From Pseudothioclava nitratireducens (GTDB taxonomy: Bacteria; Pseudomonadota; Alphaproteobacteria; Rhodobacterales; Rhodobacteraceae): a stretch of 64,000 nt of DNA. The stretch spans positions 280,010-344,009 of the forward strand of contig NZ_JARGDK010000001.1 of NCBI RefSeq assembly GCF_029210495.1. Reading direction: 5' to 3'. Both the position numbers and the translations under genes were made by a program. Positions 37,869 through 47,482 of the stretch are shown one piece after another. The first letter of the stretch is position 1; the number at the start of each line of letters is the position of its first letter. Below the pieces are notes generated by a model. That model ran no database searches and was not told the DNA's origin. It saw only the letters and a program-made list of their open reading frames with translations.

Positions 37869-37893
37869 GTCCCGTCTGTCCCGAATGGCTTGG

Positions 37894-37921
37894 GCGCGGA
37901 AGCTACGGCTTTCGCGCTTTT
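37894..37921 (+). terminator. intrinsic terminator of the TIGR02300 gene
   Basis: GCGCGGAAGC-TACG-GCTTTCGCGC forms a stem with one G-U pair and is followed by TTTTGCTTTTT. The stretch to the tRNA at 38055 shows no gene. Confidence 0.85.
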
Positions 37922-38054
37922 GCTTTTTCGGATCGGCCCCGCGTCAGCGCGCAGGATTTTCGCGCGCGCAGGATGAAATTCCTCTTGCGCCCCGCCCACG
38001 AAGTTTCTATACGCCTCCCACACGCGATGGGCTTGCCCGCGCGAGACCTCCGGT

Positions 38055-38130
<76 letters not shown>

Positions 38131-38207
38131 ATCACTTCCTAAATCTGATTCCTAGCAGCGCCGGGCACGCCCATGCGCGCTATTGACGACGCACGGGCTT
38201 TCGCGGT

Positions 38208-39152
38208 TTAGCGCGGCGCGAATATCCGCCCTAGCGTATTGAGCAAAAGCTGCGCGGCAAGGATCGAGGTGATCTCGGTCGGGTCGTAGGGTGGTGCCAC
38301 TTCGACAAGGTCGATCCCGACGATCTGCCCCCGCTTCGCCAGCCCCGCGACCAGTTCGAGCACTTCGTAATATTGGAACCCGCCATGGCTCGGCGTGCCC
38401 GTGCCCGGGGCGATCGAAGGATCGAAACCGTCGATGTCGATCGTGAGGTAATAGCGCTTGCCCGCAGGCACACGCTCCAACACGGCCTCGACGCCGAGGG
38501 CGCGGATCTGGCGCACCGAGAGGATATCGGAGCCCATCTCCCGCGCCGCGTCATAACCCTCTTTGGCGGTCGAAGAGACGTTGCGGATGCCGAACTGGCT
38601 GAGCCCGGTCACCCAAGGCTTCTCGGCTGCGCGGCGCATCGGGTTGCCGTGTCCATTGCGCACGCCATGGCGCTCATCGACGAAATCGAGATGCGCGTCG
38701 ATCTGGACGATGTGGATCGGCTCCTGCTCGGAGAACGCATCAATGCAGGGGATGTTGATCGAGTGATCGCCGCCCAGCACCACTGGCAGCGCCCCCGCCT
38801 TCAGGATCGCCCGCACGCCCGCCTCGATCCCGGCATGGCTGCCTTTGGTATCGGTGTGGATGATGTCCGCGTCGCCGATATCCACGATCCGCACCCCGTC
38901 GAGATAGGTCACGTCATCCTCGTGATCGTAGGCGCCCGCATGACCGAAAGAGAACAGGGTGCTGGCCTCGCGGATACCGCGCGGCCCGAACCGCGCACCC
39001 GCCCGCCACTGGGTGCCCGCGTCGAAGGGCGCACCGAGCACCGCGACATCGGCGTCGATGGCGCTCCAGTCCGGCTGATAGGGGGATTTGGCGAAGGTCG
39101 AGATGCCGACGAAGGGCAGGTTCAAGCGACCGGACTCATAGCCATGCGCCAT
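38208..39152 (-). CDS. speB: agmatinase (ureohydrolase family)
   Basis: Agmatinase converts agmatine to putrescine and urea. The 314-residue protein has the two-manganese motifs GGDHSI, DAHLDF and DIDGFDPSIAPGTGTP. The start at 39152 follows AAAGGAGTGTC and removes an unrelated upstream extension. Related guanidinobutyrase or arginase activities cannot be excluded from motifs alone. It stands between tRNA-Ala and the glutarate genes. Confidence 0.87.
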   Translation of the reverse strand: MAHGYESGRLNLPFVGISTFAKSPYQPDWSAIDADVAVLGAPFDAGTQWRAGARFGPRGIREASTLFSFGHAGAYDHEDDVTYLDGVRIVDIGDADIIHTDTKGSHAGIEAGVRAILKAGALPVVLGGDHSINIPCIDAFSEQEPIHIVQIDAHLDFVDERHGVRNGHGNPMRRAAEKPWVTGLSQFGIRNVSSTAKEGYDAAREMGSDILSVRQIRALGVEAVLERVPAGKRYYLTIDIDGFDPSIAPGTGTPSHGGFQYYEVLELVAGLAKRGQIVGIDLVEVAPPYDPTEITSILAAQLLLNTLGRIFAPR

Positions 39153-39255
39153 GCGTGACACTCCTTTGGAAAACGGCGCGAGGCTCCTGCCCCGCGCCGC
39201 TCGATTTCGCGCGCGATAGACCGCGGATGTCAAACGGGTTTTTATACCCGCTCGC

Positions 39256-40407
39256 TCACCCCTCCTCGCGCGGTCGCCATCCTGCCGGTGCGGCATCAAC
39301 AGACGCCAACGCAGGGGCGGCATGGGCCGGGGCAAGGGGGCTCTCGGAGAGGCGGATCGGCAAGCGCAGGCCCGGCACGCCCTCCGAGTCGATCTGCATG
39401 CCGCGCGCGATCACCTGCGGATCGGCAAAGACCTGATCGAGCGTGTTGATCGGCCCGGCGGGCACGGTGGCGGCCTCGAACGCGGCCAGAAGCTCCGCGC
39501 GGTCCCAGGTTATCAGCGCCGCCACAAGGCTCTCTCGCAGCACGAGCCGATTGGCGACGCGCGCCTCGTTCGTCGCAAAACGCGGATCGCCAACAAGCCC
39601 CGTCAGTCCCAGCACGCCGCAGGCGCGCGCGAACTGCCCGTCATTGCCGACGGCGAGGATGATATCCCCGGAGCCCGTCGGCAGCACCTCATAGGGCGCG
39701 ATATTGGGATGCGCGTTGCCCAGTCTCGAGGGCGCACGCCCGGTCGTCAGGAAGTTCATCCCCTGATTGGCCAGAACCCCCACTGCGCAATCCAAAAGCG
39801 CCATATCGACCAGCTGCCCGCGCCCGGTCTGCGCGCGCGCAGCCAGTGCCGCCTGAATGCCAATGACCGCATACAGCCCAGTAAAAATGTCGGCGAAGGC
39901 GATGCCGACCTTCTGCGGCTCGCCCGCCGGATCACCGGTGAGCGACATCCAGCCCGCCATACCTTGAATCAAAAAGTCATAGCCCGCGCGCGGCGCATAG
40001 GGCCCGTCCTGCCCAAAGCCGGTGATCGAGCAATAGACCAGCCCCGGATTGATCTGCGACAGGCTCTCGTAATCCAGCCCGTATTTCTTCAACCCGCCCA
40101 GCTTGAAGTTCTCGATCACCACATCCGCGTCCCGCACCAGCTCGCGGATCTGCGCCTGCCCCTCAGGCGTGCGGAAATCGACCGTGACCGAGCGCTTGCC
40201 CCGGTTCGTCGCGTGGAAATAGGCCGCAGCGCGGTCACCTTCGTGTTCGACGAAGGGCGGACCCCAGCGGCGGGTATCGTCACCCTCCGGGGCCTCGACC
40301 TTGAGAACATCCGCCCCAAGGTCGGCGAGGATCTGCCCCGCCCAAGGCCCCGCGAGAATCCGGGCGAGTTCGAGAACCCGCACCCCATCGAGCGGTGGCC
40401 GCGTCAT
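39256..40407 (-). CDS. family III CoA-transferase (CaiB/BaiF), likely succinyl-CoA:glutarate CoA-transferase
   Basis: This 383-residue protein has the CaiB/BaiF start PLDGVRVLELARILAGPWAGQILADLGADVLKVE. The region around GYDFLIQGMAGWMSLTGDP is where the catalytic Asp of this family lies. Its start codon overlaps the gcdH stop as TGATG, so it is coupled to glutaryl-CoA dehydrogenase. The pairing suggests that it activates glutarate to glutaryl-CoA using succinyl-CoA. Another dicarboxylate is possible. Confidence 0.83.
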   Translation of the reverse strand: MTRPPLDGVRVLELARILAGPWAGQILADLGADVLKVEAPEGDDTRRWGPPFVEHEGDRAAAYFHATNRGKRSVTVDFRTPEGQAQIRELVRDADVVIENFKLGGLKKYGLDYESLSQINPGLVYCSITGFGQDGPYAPRAGYDFLIQGMAGWMSLTGDPAGEPQKVGIAFADIFTGLYAVIGIQAALAARAQTGRGQLVDMALLDCAVGVLANQGMNFLTTGRAPSRLGNAHPNIAPYEVLPTGSGDIILAVGNDGQFARACGVLGLTGLVGDPRFATNEARVANRLVLRESLVAALITWDRAELLAAFEAATVPAGPINTLDQVFADPQVIARGMQIDSEGVPGLRLPIRLSESPLAPAHAAPALASVDAAPAGWRPREEG

Positions 40408-41621
40408 CAGAAGAACGCCTGCAGGCCGGTTTGCGCACGGCCAAGGATCAGCGCATGAACGTCATGCGCGCCCTCATAGGTGTTCACCGTCTCGAGGTTC
40501 GCCGCATGCCGCATCACGTGGTATTCGGCCTGAATGCCGTTGCCGCCATGCATGTCGCGCGCCAGCCGCGCGATATCGAGCGCCTTGCCGCAGTTGTTGC
40601 GCTTGATCAGGCTGATCATCTCGGGCGCGGCGCGGGCCTCGTCCATCAGGCGACCGACACGCAGCGCGGCCTGAAGGCCGAGCGTGATCTCAGTCTGCAT
40701 ATCGGCAAGCTTCTTCTGGTAAAGCTGCATGCCGGCCAGCGGCTTGTTGAACTGCTTGCGGTCGAGCCCGTATTGGCGCGAGCGATGCCAGCAATCCTCT
40801 GCCGCGCCCATCACACCCCATGCGATGCCGTAGCGCGCCCGGTTAAGACAGCCGAACGGCCCCTTCAGACCCGAAACCTCGGGCAGAAGCGCATCCTCGC
40901 CGACCTCGACATTCTCCATCACGATCTCGCCGGTCACCGAAGCCCGGAGCGAGAGCTTTCCTCCGATCTTCGGTGCCGAGAGACCTTTCATGCCCTTCTC
41001 AAGCACGAAACCTTTGATCTTGCCGCCATGCGCCTCGGATTTCGCCCAGACCACGAAGACATCCGCGATCGGCGCGTTCGAGATCCACATTTTCGAGCCG
41101 TTCAGCACATAGCCGCCATCGGTTTTCTTGGCGGTGGTCTTCATGCCCGCCGGGTCCGATCCCGCATCCGGCTCGGTCAGGCCAAAGCAGCCGATCCATT
41201 CGCCGCTGGCGAGTTTGGGCAGGTATTTCTGGCGCTGCGCCTCGGTGCCGTAGGCGAAAATCGGATACATGACGAGGCTCGACTGCACCGACATCATCGA
41301 GCGGTAGCCGCTATCGACACGCTCCACTTCGCGCGCCACCAGACCGTAGGCGACATAGGATGCACCCAGACCGCCATAGGCTTCGGGAATGGTCGCACCG
41401 AGAAGCCCCAGTTCGCCCATTTCAGCGAAGATCTCCGGGTCGGTTACCTCATCGAGATAGGCTTGGGTCACGCGCGAGGCGAGCTTGTCCTGCGCGAAGG
41501 CGTAGGCCGAGTCGCGGATCATCCGCTCTTCTTCGGTGAGCTGATCGTCGAGAAGGAAGGGGTCCTCCCACGAGAAGCCTGCGAGATCGGGGCGGTCCTT
41601 GGGTTTAAGCGGGCTGGTCAT
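40407..41621 (-). CDS. gcdH: glutaryl-CoA dehydrogenase
   Basis: This enzyme converts glutaryl-CoA to crotonyl-CoA and CO2 with FAD, in lysine, tryptophan and glutarate breakdown. The 404-residue protein matches the acyl-CoA dehydrogenase fold ([32 protein letters not shown]). The GcdH-type catalytic Glu lies in [13 protein letters not shown]. It is upstream of the coupled CoA-transferase and divergent from a LysR regulator, a typical gcd layout. Confidence 0.95.
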   Translation of the reverse strand: MTSPLKPKDRPDLAGFSWEDPFLLDDQLTEEERMIRDSAYAFAQDKLASRVTQAYLDEVTDPEIFAEMGELGLLGATIPEAYGGLGASYVAYGLVAREVERVDSGYRSMMSVQSSLVMYPIFAYGTEAQRQKYLPKLASGEWIGCFGLTEPDAGSDPAGMKTTAKKTDGGYVLNGSKMWISNAPIADVFVVWAKSEAHGGKIKGFVLEKGMKGLSAPKIGGKLSLRASVTGEIVMENVEVGEDALLPEVSGLKGPFGCLNRARYGIAWGVMGAAEDCWHRSRQYGLDRKQFNKPLAGMQLYQKKLADMQTEITLGLQAALRVGRLMDEARAAPEMISLIKRNNCGKALDIARLARDMHGGNGIQAEYHVMRHAANLETVNTYEGAHDVHALILGRAQTGLQAFF

Positions 41622-41760
41622 CGCTGGGCTCCGGGGCTGAATATCTGGATTTGCACCGATCCTAGCCGGGCGCGAGGCTGGTGTGAAACGATAATATCTG
41701 GTCAGTCAATGAGTAAAAGTAATAGACTTTGGCCGGAAAGCAGCAAATCAGGCGTAAACA

Positions 41761-42651
41761 ATGCCGCAAAGCCATATCCCCAGCATCTCGGAACTCGAAG
41801 CCTTCACCGCCTGCGCGCGCGAAGGCACGACCGTGATGGCCGCGCGTCGACTCAACCTGACGCAAAGCGCGGTATCGCGCTCACTGGCCACGCTTGAGGA
41901 CCGGCTGGGGGTTGCGCTGTTCAACCGGGTGCGGCGGCGGCTGGTGCTGGCGCCCGCGGGCGCAGCCTTTCTTGAACGCGCCGAGCGGCTTCTGGCAGAC
42001 CTGAGCGACGCGACCGCCTCGGCCATTGCCTTCGGGGGCGAGCGCACCGTGCTGCGGATGGCGGTTTTGCCGAGCTTCGGGCGCAGTTGGCTGATCCCGC
42101 GCCTGCACCGTTTCGCCGCCGAGGCCCCCGAGGTGACCGTCGATCTTGCCGCGCGGCTGACGCCGGTCGATTTCGCCCACGAGCCCTTTGACCTCTCAAT
42201 CATGCGCGCGCGTCATGAGGCGGCGGTCGCGGCCGAGCCGATCCTTGCCGAAGAGCTGGTGCTGGTGGCCGCGCCCGCGCTGATGGCGGGGCGGTCGGAA
42301 CTCTCGCCCGAAGACGTGCTCCGCTTGCCGCTCCTCCAACAGTCCACGCGGGCGACGCTTTGGCTCGACTGGTTCCGCGAGACCGGGGCCGACGCGCGGC
42401 TGATCCTGCGCGGGGCGCGGTTCGATCATTTCGACATGATTATCGACGCGGCCGCCGTGGGTCTGGGCGTGGGTCTCGTCCCCGAAATCGTCGCGCGCGA
42501 GGCGCTGACCTCCGGGCGGCTGATGCTGGCCGCGCCGCGTCGGTTCCGCACCGGCGACGACTACGCGCTGTTCCTGCCCGAGCACAGCGCCCCCGCGCCC
42601 CATGTCACCGCCTTCCGCGACTGGCTCCTGCGCGAGATCGGCGCGGGCTAA
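41761..42651 (+). CDS. LysR family regulator, probably of the glutarate genes
   Basis: This 296-residue protein has the LysR helix-turn-helix TVMAARRLNLTQSAVSRSLATLEDRLGVALFNR (about 20-52) and a substrate-binding domain. It is divergent from gcdH across 139 bases, so it probably controls gcdH and the CoA-transferase gene. No clear ribosome site precedes the ATG. Two copies of AATATCTGG (41640 and 41693) lie in the intergenic region but I see no perfect T-N11-A dyad there. Confidence 0.9.
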   Translation: MPQSHIPSISELEAFTACAREGTTVMAARRLNLTQSAVSRSLATLEDRLGVALFNRVRRRLVLAPAGAAFLERAERLLADLSDATASAIAFGGERTVLRMAVLPSFGRSWLIPRLHRFAAEAPEVTVDLAARLTPVDFAHEPFDLSIMRARHEAAVAAEPILAEELVLVAAPALMAGRSELSPEDVLRLPLLQQSTRATLWLDWFRETGADARLILRGARFDHFDMIIDAAAVGLGVGLVPEIVAREALTSGRLMLAAPRRFRTGDDYALFLPEHSAPAPHVTAFRDWLLREIGAG

Positions 42652-43661
42652 CCACCCAGCCGAAACGCGCCGGGGCTTTGGCCCGACCATTTGCGAAAGG
42701 CCCGGTGAAAGGCGCTCGGTTCGCTATAGCCGAGATCGGCGGCAATCTGCGCGACGGGGCGGTCGGTGTCCCGCAAGAGCCTTTGCGCCCGCACGAAACG
42801 CAACTCATCCTTGAGCGCGCCGTAACTCTGCCCCTCGGCGCGCAGACGGCGACGAAGCGTGGCGGGCGGCAGATGCCATTGCCGCGCAAGGTCGTCAAAG
42901 CGCGGCCAGTCCGTGGCAGGCAGGTCACGCAAGAGCGCGCGCAGACGGGCCGTGACCCCCTCGTCGTGACGATAGCGCACGAGGAAATTCGCCGGCGCCC
43001 CACGCAGGAAGACCCGCAGCGCCGCCTCGGTGCGGATCACCGGCAGCGCGAGATAGGCGGCATCGAAGGCCAGACGGCTTTGCGGCGCATCGAATTGCAC
43101 GGGCGCGCCGAAGAACACCCGGTAGTCGGCCCGATGCGCGGGCGGCGGGCAGGCGAAATCGACGCGGCGCAGCGGAATCCGCCGCCCGACCAGCCAGCAG
43201 GCCAGCCCGTGCAGGATCAGCCAATAGGTCCGGTAGGCAAAGGCCCGGCGCGGCCCGCCTGCATCGCGCAGCCGGATTTCCGCCTGCCCGTCATGGGCCT
43301 CCAGAACCCCCGCCGGATCGTCGAGCACCACCCGCAGAAACCGCAGCGCCCGGTTCAGCGCCTGTTCGAGCGTGCGCGCATGCAGCACCGCATGACAGAG
43401 CAGCGCGAAGCTTCCCGGCCGCATGGCGCGCGCGGCGAGGCCGAAGAACTCGTCGTCCAACTCTTCCGCCATGGCGAGCCAGAGCGCGCCATATTGCTCG
43501 GCGGTGACCGGTTCCGTGATCGGATCGGGCAGGCCCAGCCGATGCAGAAAGGGCGTCACCTCCCGCCCCTGCGCGCGCAGGCAGTCGAGCGCATCCTCGA
43601 CAAAACCCGGCGAAATCATGCGCCGCTCCATGGCCAGCACCTGCATTGCAAAACCGATCAT
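42648..43661 (-). CDS. AraC family transcriptional regulator
   Basis: This 337-residue protein has a long N-terminal sensor domain of the AraC-binding-like (DUF4892/ArgR-like) kind and a C-terminal pair of helix-turn-helix motifs (HLPPATLRRRLRAEGQSYGALKDELR and QIAADLGYSEPSAFHRAFRKWSG). It is divergent from the SDR-thiolase-dehydrogenase operon and probably regulates it. Its last four bases overlap the end of the LysR gene. The ligand is unknown. Confidence 0.9.
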   Translation of the reverse strand: MIGFAMQVLAMERRMISPGFVEDALDCLRAQGREVTPFLHRLGLPDPITEPVTAEQYGALWLAMAEELDDEFFGLAARAMRPGSFALLCHAVLHARTLEQALNRALRFLRVVLDDPAGVLEAHDGQAEIRLRDAGGPRRAFAYRTYWLILHGLACWLVGRRIPLRRVDFACPPPAHRADYRVFFGAPVQFDAPQSRLAFDAAYLALPVIRTEAALRVFLRGAPANFLVRYRHDEGVTARLRALLRDLPATDWPRFDDLARQWHLPPATLRRRLRAEGQSYGALKDELRFVRAQRLLRDTDRPVAQIAADLGYSEPSAFHRAFRKWSGQSPGAFRLGG

Positions 43662-43764
43662 TCTATTAGACCCGCAATGTCATTGTTTGCAATATGACGT
43701 CGGACTAGCACAGAAGGCGGAGGCCTCGCTAAGCTGAGGCGTGCGGATGCACTGGGAGGACAGG

Positions 43765-44532
43765 ATGCAGATCAAGGATCGGGTATTTCTGATCACCGGC
43801 GGCGGCTCGGGTCTGGGCGCGGCCGTGGGGCAGATGGTGGTCGAGGCGGGCGGCAAGGCCGTGCTGCTCGACGTGAATGCCGAAGCGGGCGCGGCGCAGG
43901 CCGAAGCGCTTGGACCGAACGCGCTCTTTTGCAAAACGGATGTCACGAGCGATGCCGACGGACGCGCTGCAGTCGCCGCCGCGCAAGAGGCCTTTGGCCG
44001 GATCGACGGGCTCGTGAATTGCGCGGGCGTCGCGCCGGGCGCAAAGATCGTCGGGCGCGAGGGGCCGCATGCGCTCGACAGCTTCGCGCGGGCGATCTCG
44101 ATCAACCTGATCGGCACCTTCAACATGCTGCGCCTTGCCGCCGACGCGATCTCCAGGCAGGCGCGCGCCGAGGGCGAGGATGGCGGCGTGATCGTCAACA
44201 CCGCCTCCATCGCGGCCTTTGACGGGCAGATCGGGCAAGCGGCCTACGCGGCCTCCAAGGGCGGCGTCGCCTCGCTCACCCTGCCCGCCGCGCGCGAACT
44301 CTCACGGTTCGGCATCCGCGTCGTCACCATCGCACCGGGGATTTTCGGCACACCGATGATGTTGGGCCTGCCGCAAGAGGTGCAGGACAGCCTCGGGGCC
44401 TCGGTGCCGTTCCCGCCGCGTCTCGGGCGGCCTGCGGAATATGCGGCGCTGGTGCGCCAGATCATCGAGAACCAGATGCTCAACGGCGAGGTGATCCGCA
44501 TCGACGGCGCGCTTCGCATGGCGCCGCGCTAA
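43765..44532 (+). CDS. SDR 3-hydroxyacyl-CoA dehydrogenase
   Basis: This 255-residue short-chain dehydrogenase has the NAD motif [12 protein letters not shown]. The catalytic Ser is in [10 protein letters not shown], and the Tyr-Lys pair is in AAYAASKGG. It resembles human HSD10-type 3-hydroxy-2-methylbutyryl/3-hydroxyacyl-CoA dehydrogenases. It is first in a three-gene operon with a thiolase and an acyl-CoA dehydrogenase. The start at 43765 has GGAGGACAGG upstream. Confidence 0.88.
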   Translation: MQIKDRVFLITGGGSGLGAAVGQMVVEAGGKAVLLDVNAEAGAAQAEALGPNALFCKTDVTSDADGRAAVAAAQEAFGRIDGLVNCAGVAPGAKIVGREGPHALDSFARAISINLIGTFNMLRLAADAISRQARAEGEDGGVIVNTASIAAFDGQIGQAAYAASKGGVASLTLPAARELSRFGIRVVTIAPGIFGTPMMLGLPQEVQDSLGASVPFPPRLGRPAEYAALVRQIIENQMLNGEVIRIDGALRMAPR

Positions 44533-44556
44533 GGCGCCTTTCAGGGAGGATAAACC

Positions 44557-45744
44557 ATGCAGGACGATCCGATTGTCATCGTGGGCAGCGCCCGCACGCC
44601 GATGGGCGGGTTTCAGGGCGATCTCGCCGGGGCGAACGCCGCCGAACTGGGCGCCAGCGCGATCCGCGCAAGCCTCGCAGGCGCGGGCCTGTCGCCCGAG
44701 GCCGTCGAAGAGGTGATCTTCGGCTGCGTGCTTCCCGCCGGTCAGGGTCAGGCCCCGGCGCGGCAGGCGGCGCTTGGCGCGGGCCTTCCGCTTGGCGCCG
44801 GTGCGACCACAGTCAACAAGATGTGCGGCTCGGGGATGAAGGCGGCGATGCTCGCCCATGACCTGATTCTTGCGGGCAGCGCCGATGTGATGGTCGCGGG
44901 CGGCATGGAGAGCATGTCGAACGCCCCCTACCTGCTGCCCAAGGCGCGCGGCGGCTACCGCATGGGTCACGGGCAGGTGATGGACCACATGTTCCTCGAC
45001 GGGCTCGAAGACGCCTATGACAAAGGCCGCCTGATGGGCACCTTCGCCGAAGACTGCGCCGAGGCCTATCAGTTCACCCGCGAGGCGCAGGACGATTTCG
45101 CGATCACCTCACTGAAGCGCGCGCAAGCCGCGATCGAGGGCGGCAAGTTCACCGCCGAGGTCGCGCCCTTCACCGTGAAGACGCGCAAGGGCGACGTGCT
45201 GGTCGAGATCGACGAGCAACCCGGCAAGGCGCGGCTCGACAAGATCCCCGGCCTCAAGCCCGCTTTCCGCAAGGACGGCACCGTCACGGCGGCCAATTCC
45301 AGTTCGATCTCGGACGGGGCGGCGGCACTGGTGCTGATGCGCCGCTCCGAGGCCGAGAAGCGCGGCCTCACCCCGCGCGCGGTCATCCACGGCCACGCCA
45401 CCTTTGCCGACAAGCCCAACCTGTTCCCGACCGCCCCCATCGGCGCGATGCGCCGCCTGTCGGAGCGGATCGGCTGGGCAATGGGCGATGTCGATCTCTT
45501 CGAGATCAACGAGGCCTTCGCGGTCGTCACCATGGCGGCGATGCGCGATCTCGACCTGCCCCATGACAAGGTGAACGTGCATGGCGGGGCTTGCGCGCTT
45601 GGCCACCCGATCGGCGCGTCCGGCGCGCGGGTGATGGTGACGCTGCTCGCCGCGCTGGAGACCTACGGTCTTTCGCGCGGGGTCGCATCGCTCTGCATCG
45701 GCGGCGGTGAAGCGACGGCCATCGCAATCGAACGGGTGTCCTGA
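44557..45744 (+). CDS. acetyl-CoA C-acyltransferase (thiolase)
   Basis: This 395-residue thiolase has its acylated Cys90 in [11 protein letters not shown], the His in [16 protein letters not shown], and the second active-site Cys in [11 protein letters not shown]. It cleaves 3-ketoacyl-CoA. With the flanking genes it forms a beta-oxidation-like module, perhaps for branched or short acyl-CoA. Its stop overlaps the next start as TGATG. Confidence 0.95.
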   Translation: MQDDPIVIVGSARTPMGGFQGDLAGANAAELGASAIRASLAGAGLSPEAVEEVIFGCVLPAGQGQAPARQAALGAGLPLGAGATTVNKMCGSGMKAAMLAHDLILAGSADVMVAGGMESMSNAPYLLPKARGGYRMGHGQVMDHMFLDGLEDAYDKGRLMGTFAEDCAEAYQFTREAQDDFAITSLKRAQAAIEGGKFTAEVAPFTVKTRKGDVLVEIDEQPGKARLDKIPGLKPAFRKDGTVTAANSSSISDGAAALVLMRRSEAEKRGLTPRAVIHGHATFADKPNLFPTAPIGAMRRLSERIGWAMGDVDLFEINEAFAVVTMAAMRDLDLPHDKVNVHGGACALGHPIGASGARVMVTLLAALETYGLSRGVASLCIGGGEATAIAIERVS

Positions 45745-46871
45745 TGCTGCTGACCGAAACGCAAGAGCAGGTGCGCGACATGGTGCGCGCCTTCGCCGCC
45801 GAGCGGCTGGCGCCCGGCGCTGCCCAACGCGACCGTGACCACGCCTTCCCGCGTGCGGAACTGCGCGCGATGGGCGAGTTGGGCCTTTTGGGGATGCTGG
45901 TGCCCGAGAGCTATGGCGGCTCGGATCTGGGCGCGGTGGCCTATGCGCTGGCGCTTGAGGAAGTGGCGGCGGGCGACGGGGCCTGCTCGACCATCCTCTC
46001 GGTCCACAGCTCTGTCGGCTGCGCGCCGATCCTGCGCTTTGGCACCGAGGCGCAGAAACAGCGCTTCCTGCCGAAGATGGCGGCGGGCGAGTGGATCGGC
46101 GGCTTCGCCCTGACCGAACCGCAAGCCGGATCGGACGCCTCTGCGCTCAAGACCCGCGCGCGCCGCGATGGCGATCACTACGTCATCAACGGCGCGAAGC
46201 AGTTCATCACCTCGGGCAAGAACGGCGATGTCATCATCCTTTTCGCGGTGACCGACCCCGACGCCGGCAAGCGCGGCATCTCTGCCTTTATCGTGCCGAC
46301 CGACACCCCCGGCTATGAGGTCGTCTCGGTCGAACACAAGCTCGGCCAGCATAGTTCGGACACCTGCGCGCTCTCCTTCACCGACATGCGCGTGCCGGTC
46401 GAAAACCGCCTGGGCGAGGAAGGTGAGGGCTACAAGATCGCGCTGGCGAACCTTGAGGGCGGGCGCATCGGCATCGCCGCGCAATCCGTCGGCATGGCCC
46501 GCGCGGCCTTCGAGGCTGCCCGCGACTATGCGCGCGAGCGGGTGACCTTCGGCAAACCCATCATCGAACATCAGGCCGTGGCCTTCCGCCTCGCGGATAT
46601 GGCCACCCGGATCGAGGCGGCGCGGCAAATGGTTCTGCATGCGGCAGCGCTGCGCGAGGCGGGGCGTCCCTGTCTGCAAGAAGCCTCGATGGCCAAGCTC
46701 TTTGCGTCCGAGGCGGCCGAAGCCGTGTGTTCCGCCGCGATTCAGATCCATGGCGGGTATGGCTATCTCGCCGATTACCCAGTCGAGCGGATCTATCGCG
46801 ATGTGCGCGTCTGCCAGATCTACGAGGGCACGAGCGACGTGCAGCGGATCGTCATCGCGCGCGGGCTTTGA
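45744..46871 (+). CDS. acyl-CoA dehydrogenase
   Basis: This 375-residue flavoprotein has the FAD segment [17 protein letters not shown] and the signature [33 protein letters not shown], which contains the catalytic Glu. It is the third gene of the SDR-thiolase operon and is translationally coupled. The substrate chain cannot be told, but short or branched chains are likely given the SDR partner. Confidence 0.93.
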   Translation: MLLTETQEQVRDMVRAFAAERLAPGAAQRDRDHAFPRAELRAMGELGLLGMLVPESYGGSDLGAVAYALALEEVAAGDGACSTILSVHSSVGCAPILRFGTEAQKQRFLPKMAAGEWIGGFALTEPQAGSDASALKTRARRDGDHYVINGAKQFITSGKNGDVIILFAVTDPDAGKRGISAFIVPTDTPGYEVVSVEHKLGQHSSDTCALSFTDMRVPVENRLGEEGEGYKIALANLEGGRIGIAAQSVGMARAAFEAARDYARERVTFGKPIIEHQAVAFRLADMATRIEAARQMVLHAAALREAGRPCLQEASMAKLFASEAAEAVCSAAIQIHGGYGYLADYPVERIYRDVRVCQIYEGTSDVQRIVIARGL

Positions 46872-46874
46872 ACA

Positions 46875-46912
46875 AAAAACAACCGGGGCACGCGTCCGCC
46901 GCATGCCCCGGT
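46875..46912 (-). terminator. terminator of the lasso-leader-like gene
   Basis: ACCGGGGCA (46882-46890) pairs with TGCCCCGGT (46904-46912) around a 13-base loop. On the minus strand it runs into TTGTTTTTTGTT. The gene at 46932 ends 20 bases before it. Confidence 0.85.
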
Positions 46913-46931
46913 CGGTTTGATGACAGCAGCC

Positions 46932-47117
46932 TTACGAGAAGGACAGGCAGTCGTCGCCCTTGCACTCACAGCCGTCGCCGTCGTGATGGCCGTCGTGGTG
47001 GCCGCCGCCGCCCCAACTCCACCCCCAGCCCCAGCTGGACCCCCAATGGGTCAGGTCTTCAAGTCTACCATGCCGCTGCAGAAGCGGCGCGGCATAAGTC
47101 TTCGCCGTTGCTTGCAT
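46932..47117 (-). CDS. 61-residue peptide with a lasso-peptide-type leader and unusual core
   Basis: This 61-residue peptide starts MQATAKTYAAPLLQRHG, matching the lasso leader pattern Y-x-x-P-x-L-x-x-x-G, followed by LEDLT. The stretch after LT is HWGSSWGWGWSWGGGG, then HHDGHHDGDG, then CECKGDDC. It lacks the Gly/Ala/Ser/Cys1 plus Asp/Glu7-9 needed for a classical lasso ring. The ATG at 47117 is preceded by GGGGGATTTCTC; a longer start at 47156 is possible. A clear terminator follows. No lasso maturase, transporter or asparagine-synthetase-like gene is in the window. Confidence 0.78.
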   Translation of the reverse strand: MQATAKTYAAPLLQRHGRLEDLTHWGSSWGWGWSWGGGGHHDGHHDGDGCECKGDDCLSFS

Positions 47118-47165
47118 GAGAAATCCCCCAAAGTCCCAGTAAAAATTCACTTTCACAGGCTTTAA

Positions 47166-47482
47166 CTGTGCGGGGCATCACCCGATTCTGTCAAATCGCG
47201 GGGTGGATTTGGCTGGGTTCTAGCATATTTTCCCGGTTTAGACCCAGAAAATACACGCAAGGGTTGCACTATCTGCATGTCCTGCCAATATTTCAGGCAT
47301 TCCCCAAGGTAAGCAACGCTGCCCTTTCGCACAGAATCGCTGGCCCCGGCTCTGCCGTGCTCCCATTGGTCGCGCCGAGAGACGGCAGGGCAACGCCACG
47401 CGGGGCCACTCCGCTCTGCCCTCTGGCCTCGGGGCCGAATCCCCTGTAAACCGCGCGCAACACAAGGCGAAACGGGTTTGAC
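47166..47482 (+). other. intergenic region upstream of metG
   Basis: This 317-base stretch holds the metG promoter and that of the divergent peptide gene. On the minus strand TTGACA at 47189-47194 could be a -35 box, but the matching -10 is weak. I recognise no T-box or SAM riboswitch and no further gene. Confidence 0.4.

Noticed and set aside
41640-41701. Two AATATCTGG repeats between gcdH and its LysR gene as a LysR site
   Set aside because: They are direct repeats 53 bases apart with no T-N11-A dyad between them.
43674-43697. Partial direct repeat GCAATGTCAT / GCAATATGAC between the AraC gene and the SDR gene
   Set aside because: Spacing (15 bases) and match are poor for an AraC site; too weak to list as an operator.
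46932-47117. Calling the 61-residue peptide a true lasso precursor
   Set aside because: The leader fits, but the core lacks the needed ring residues and no maturase is nearby, so I kept it as lasso-leader-like only.
47166-47482. A riboswitch (T-box or SAM type) upstream of metG
   Set aside because: I found no conserved T-box sequence or SAM aptamer core.
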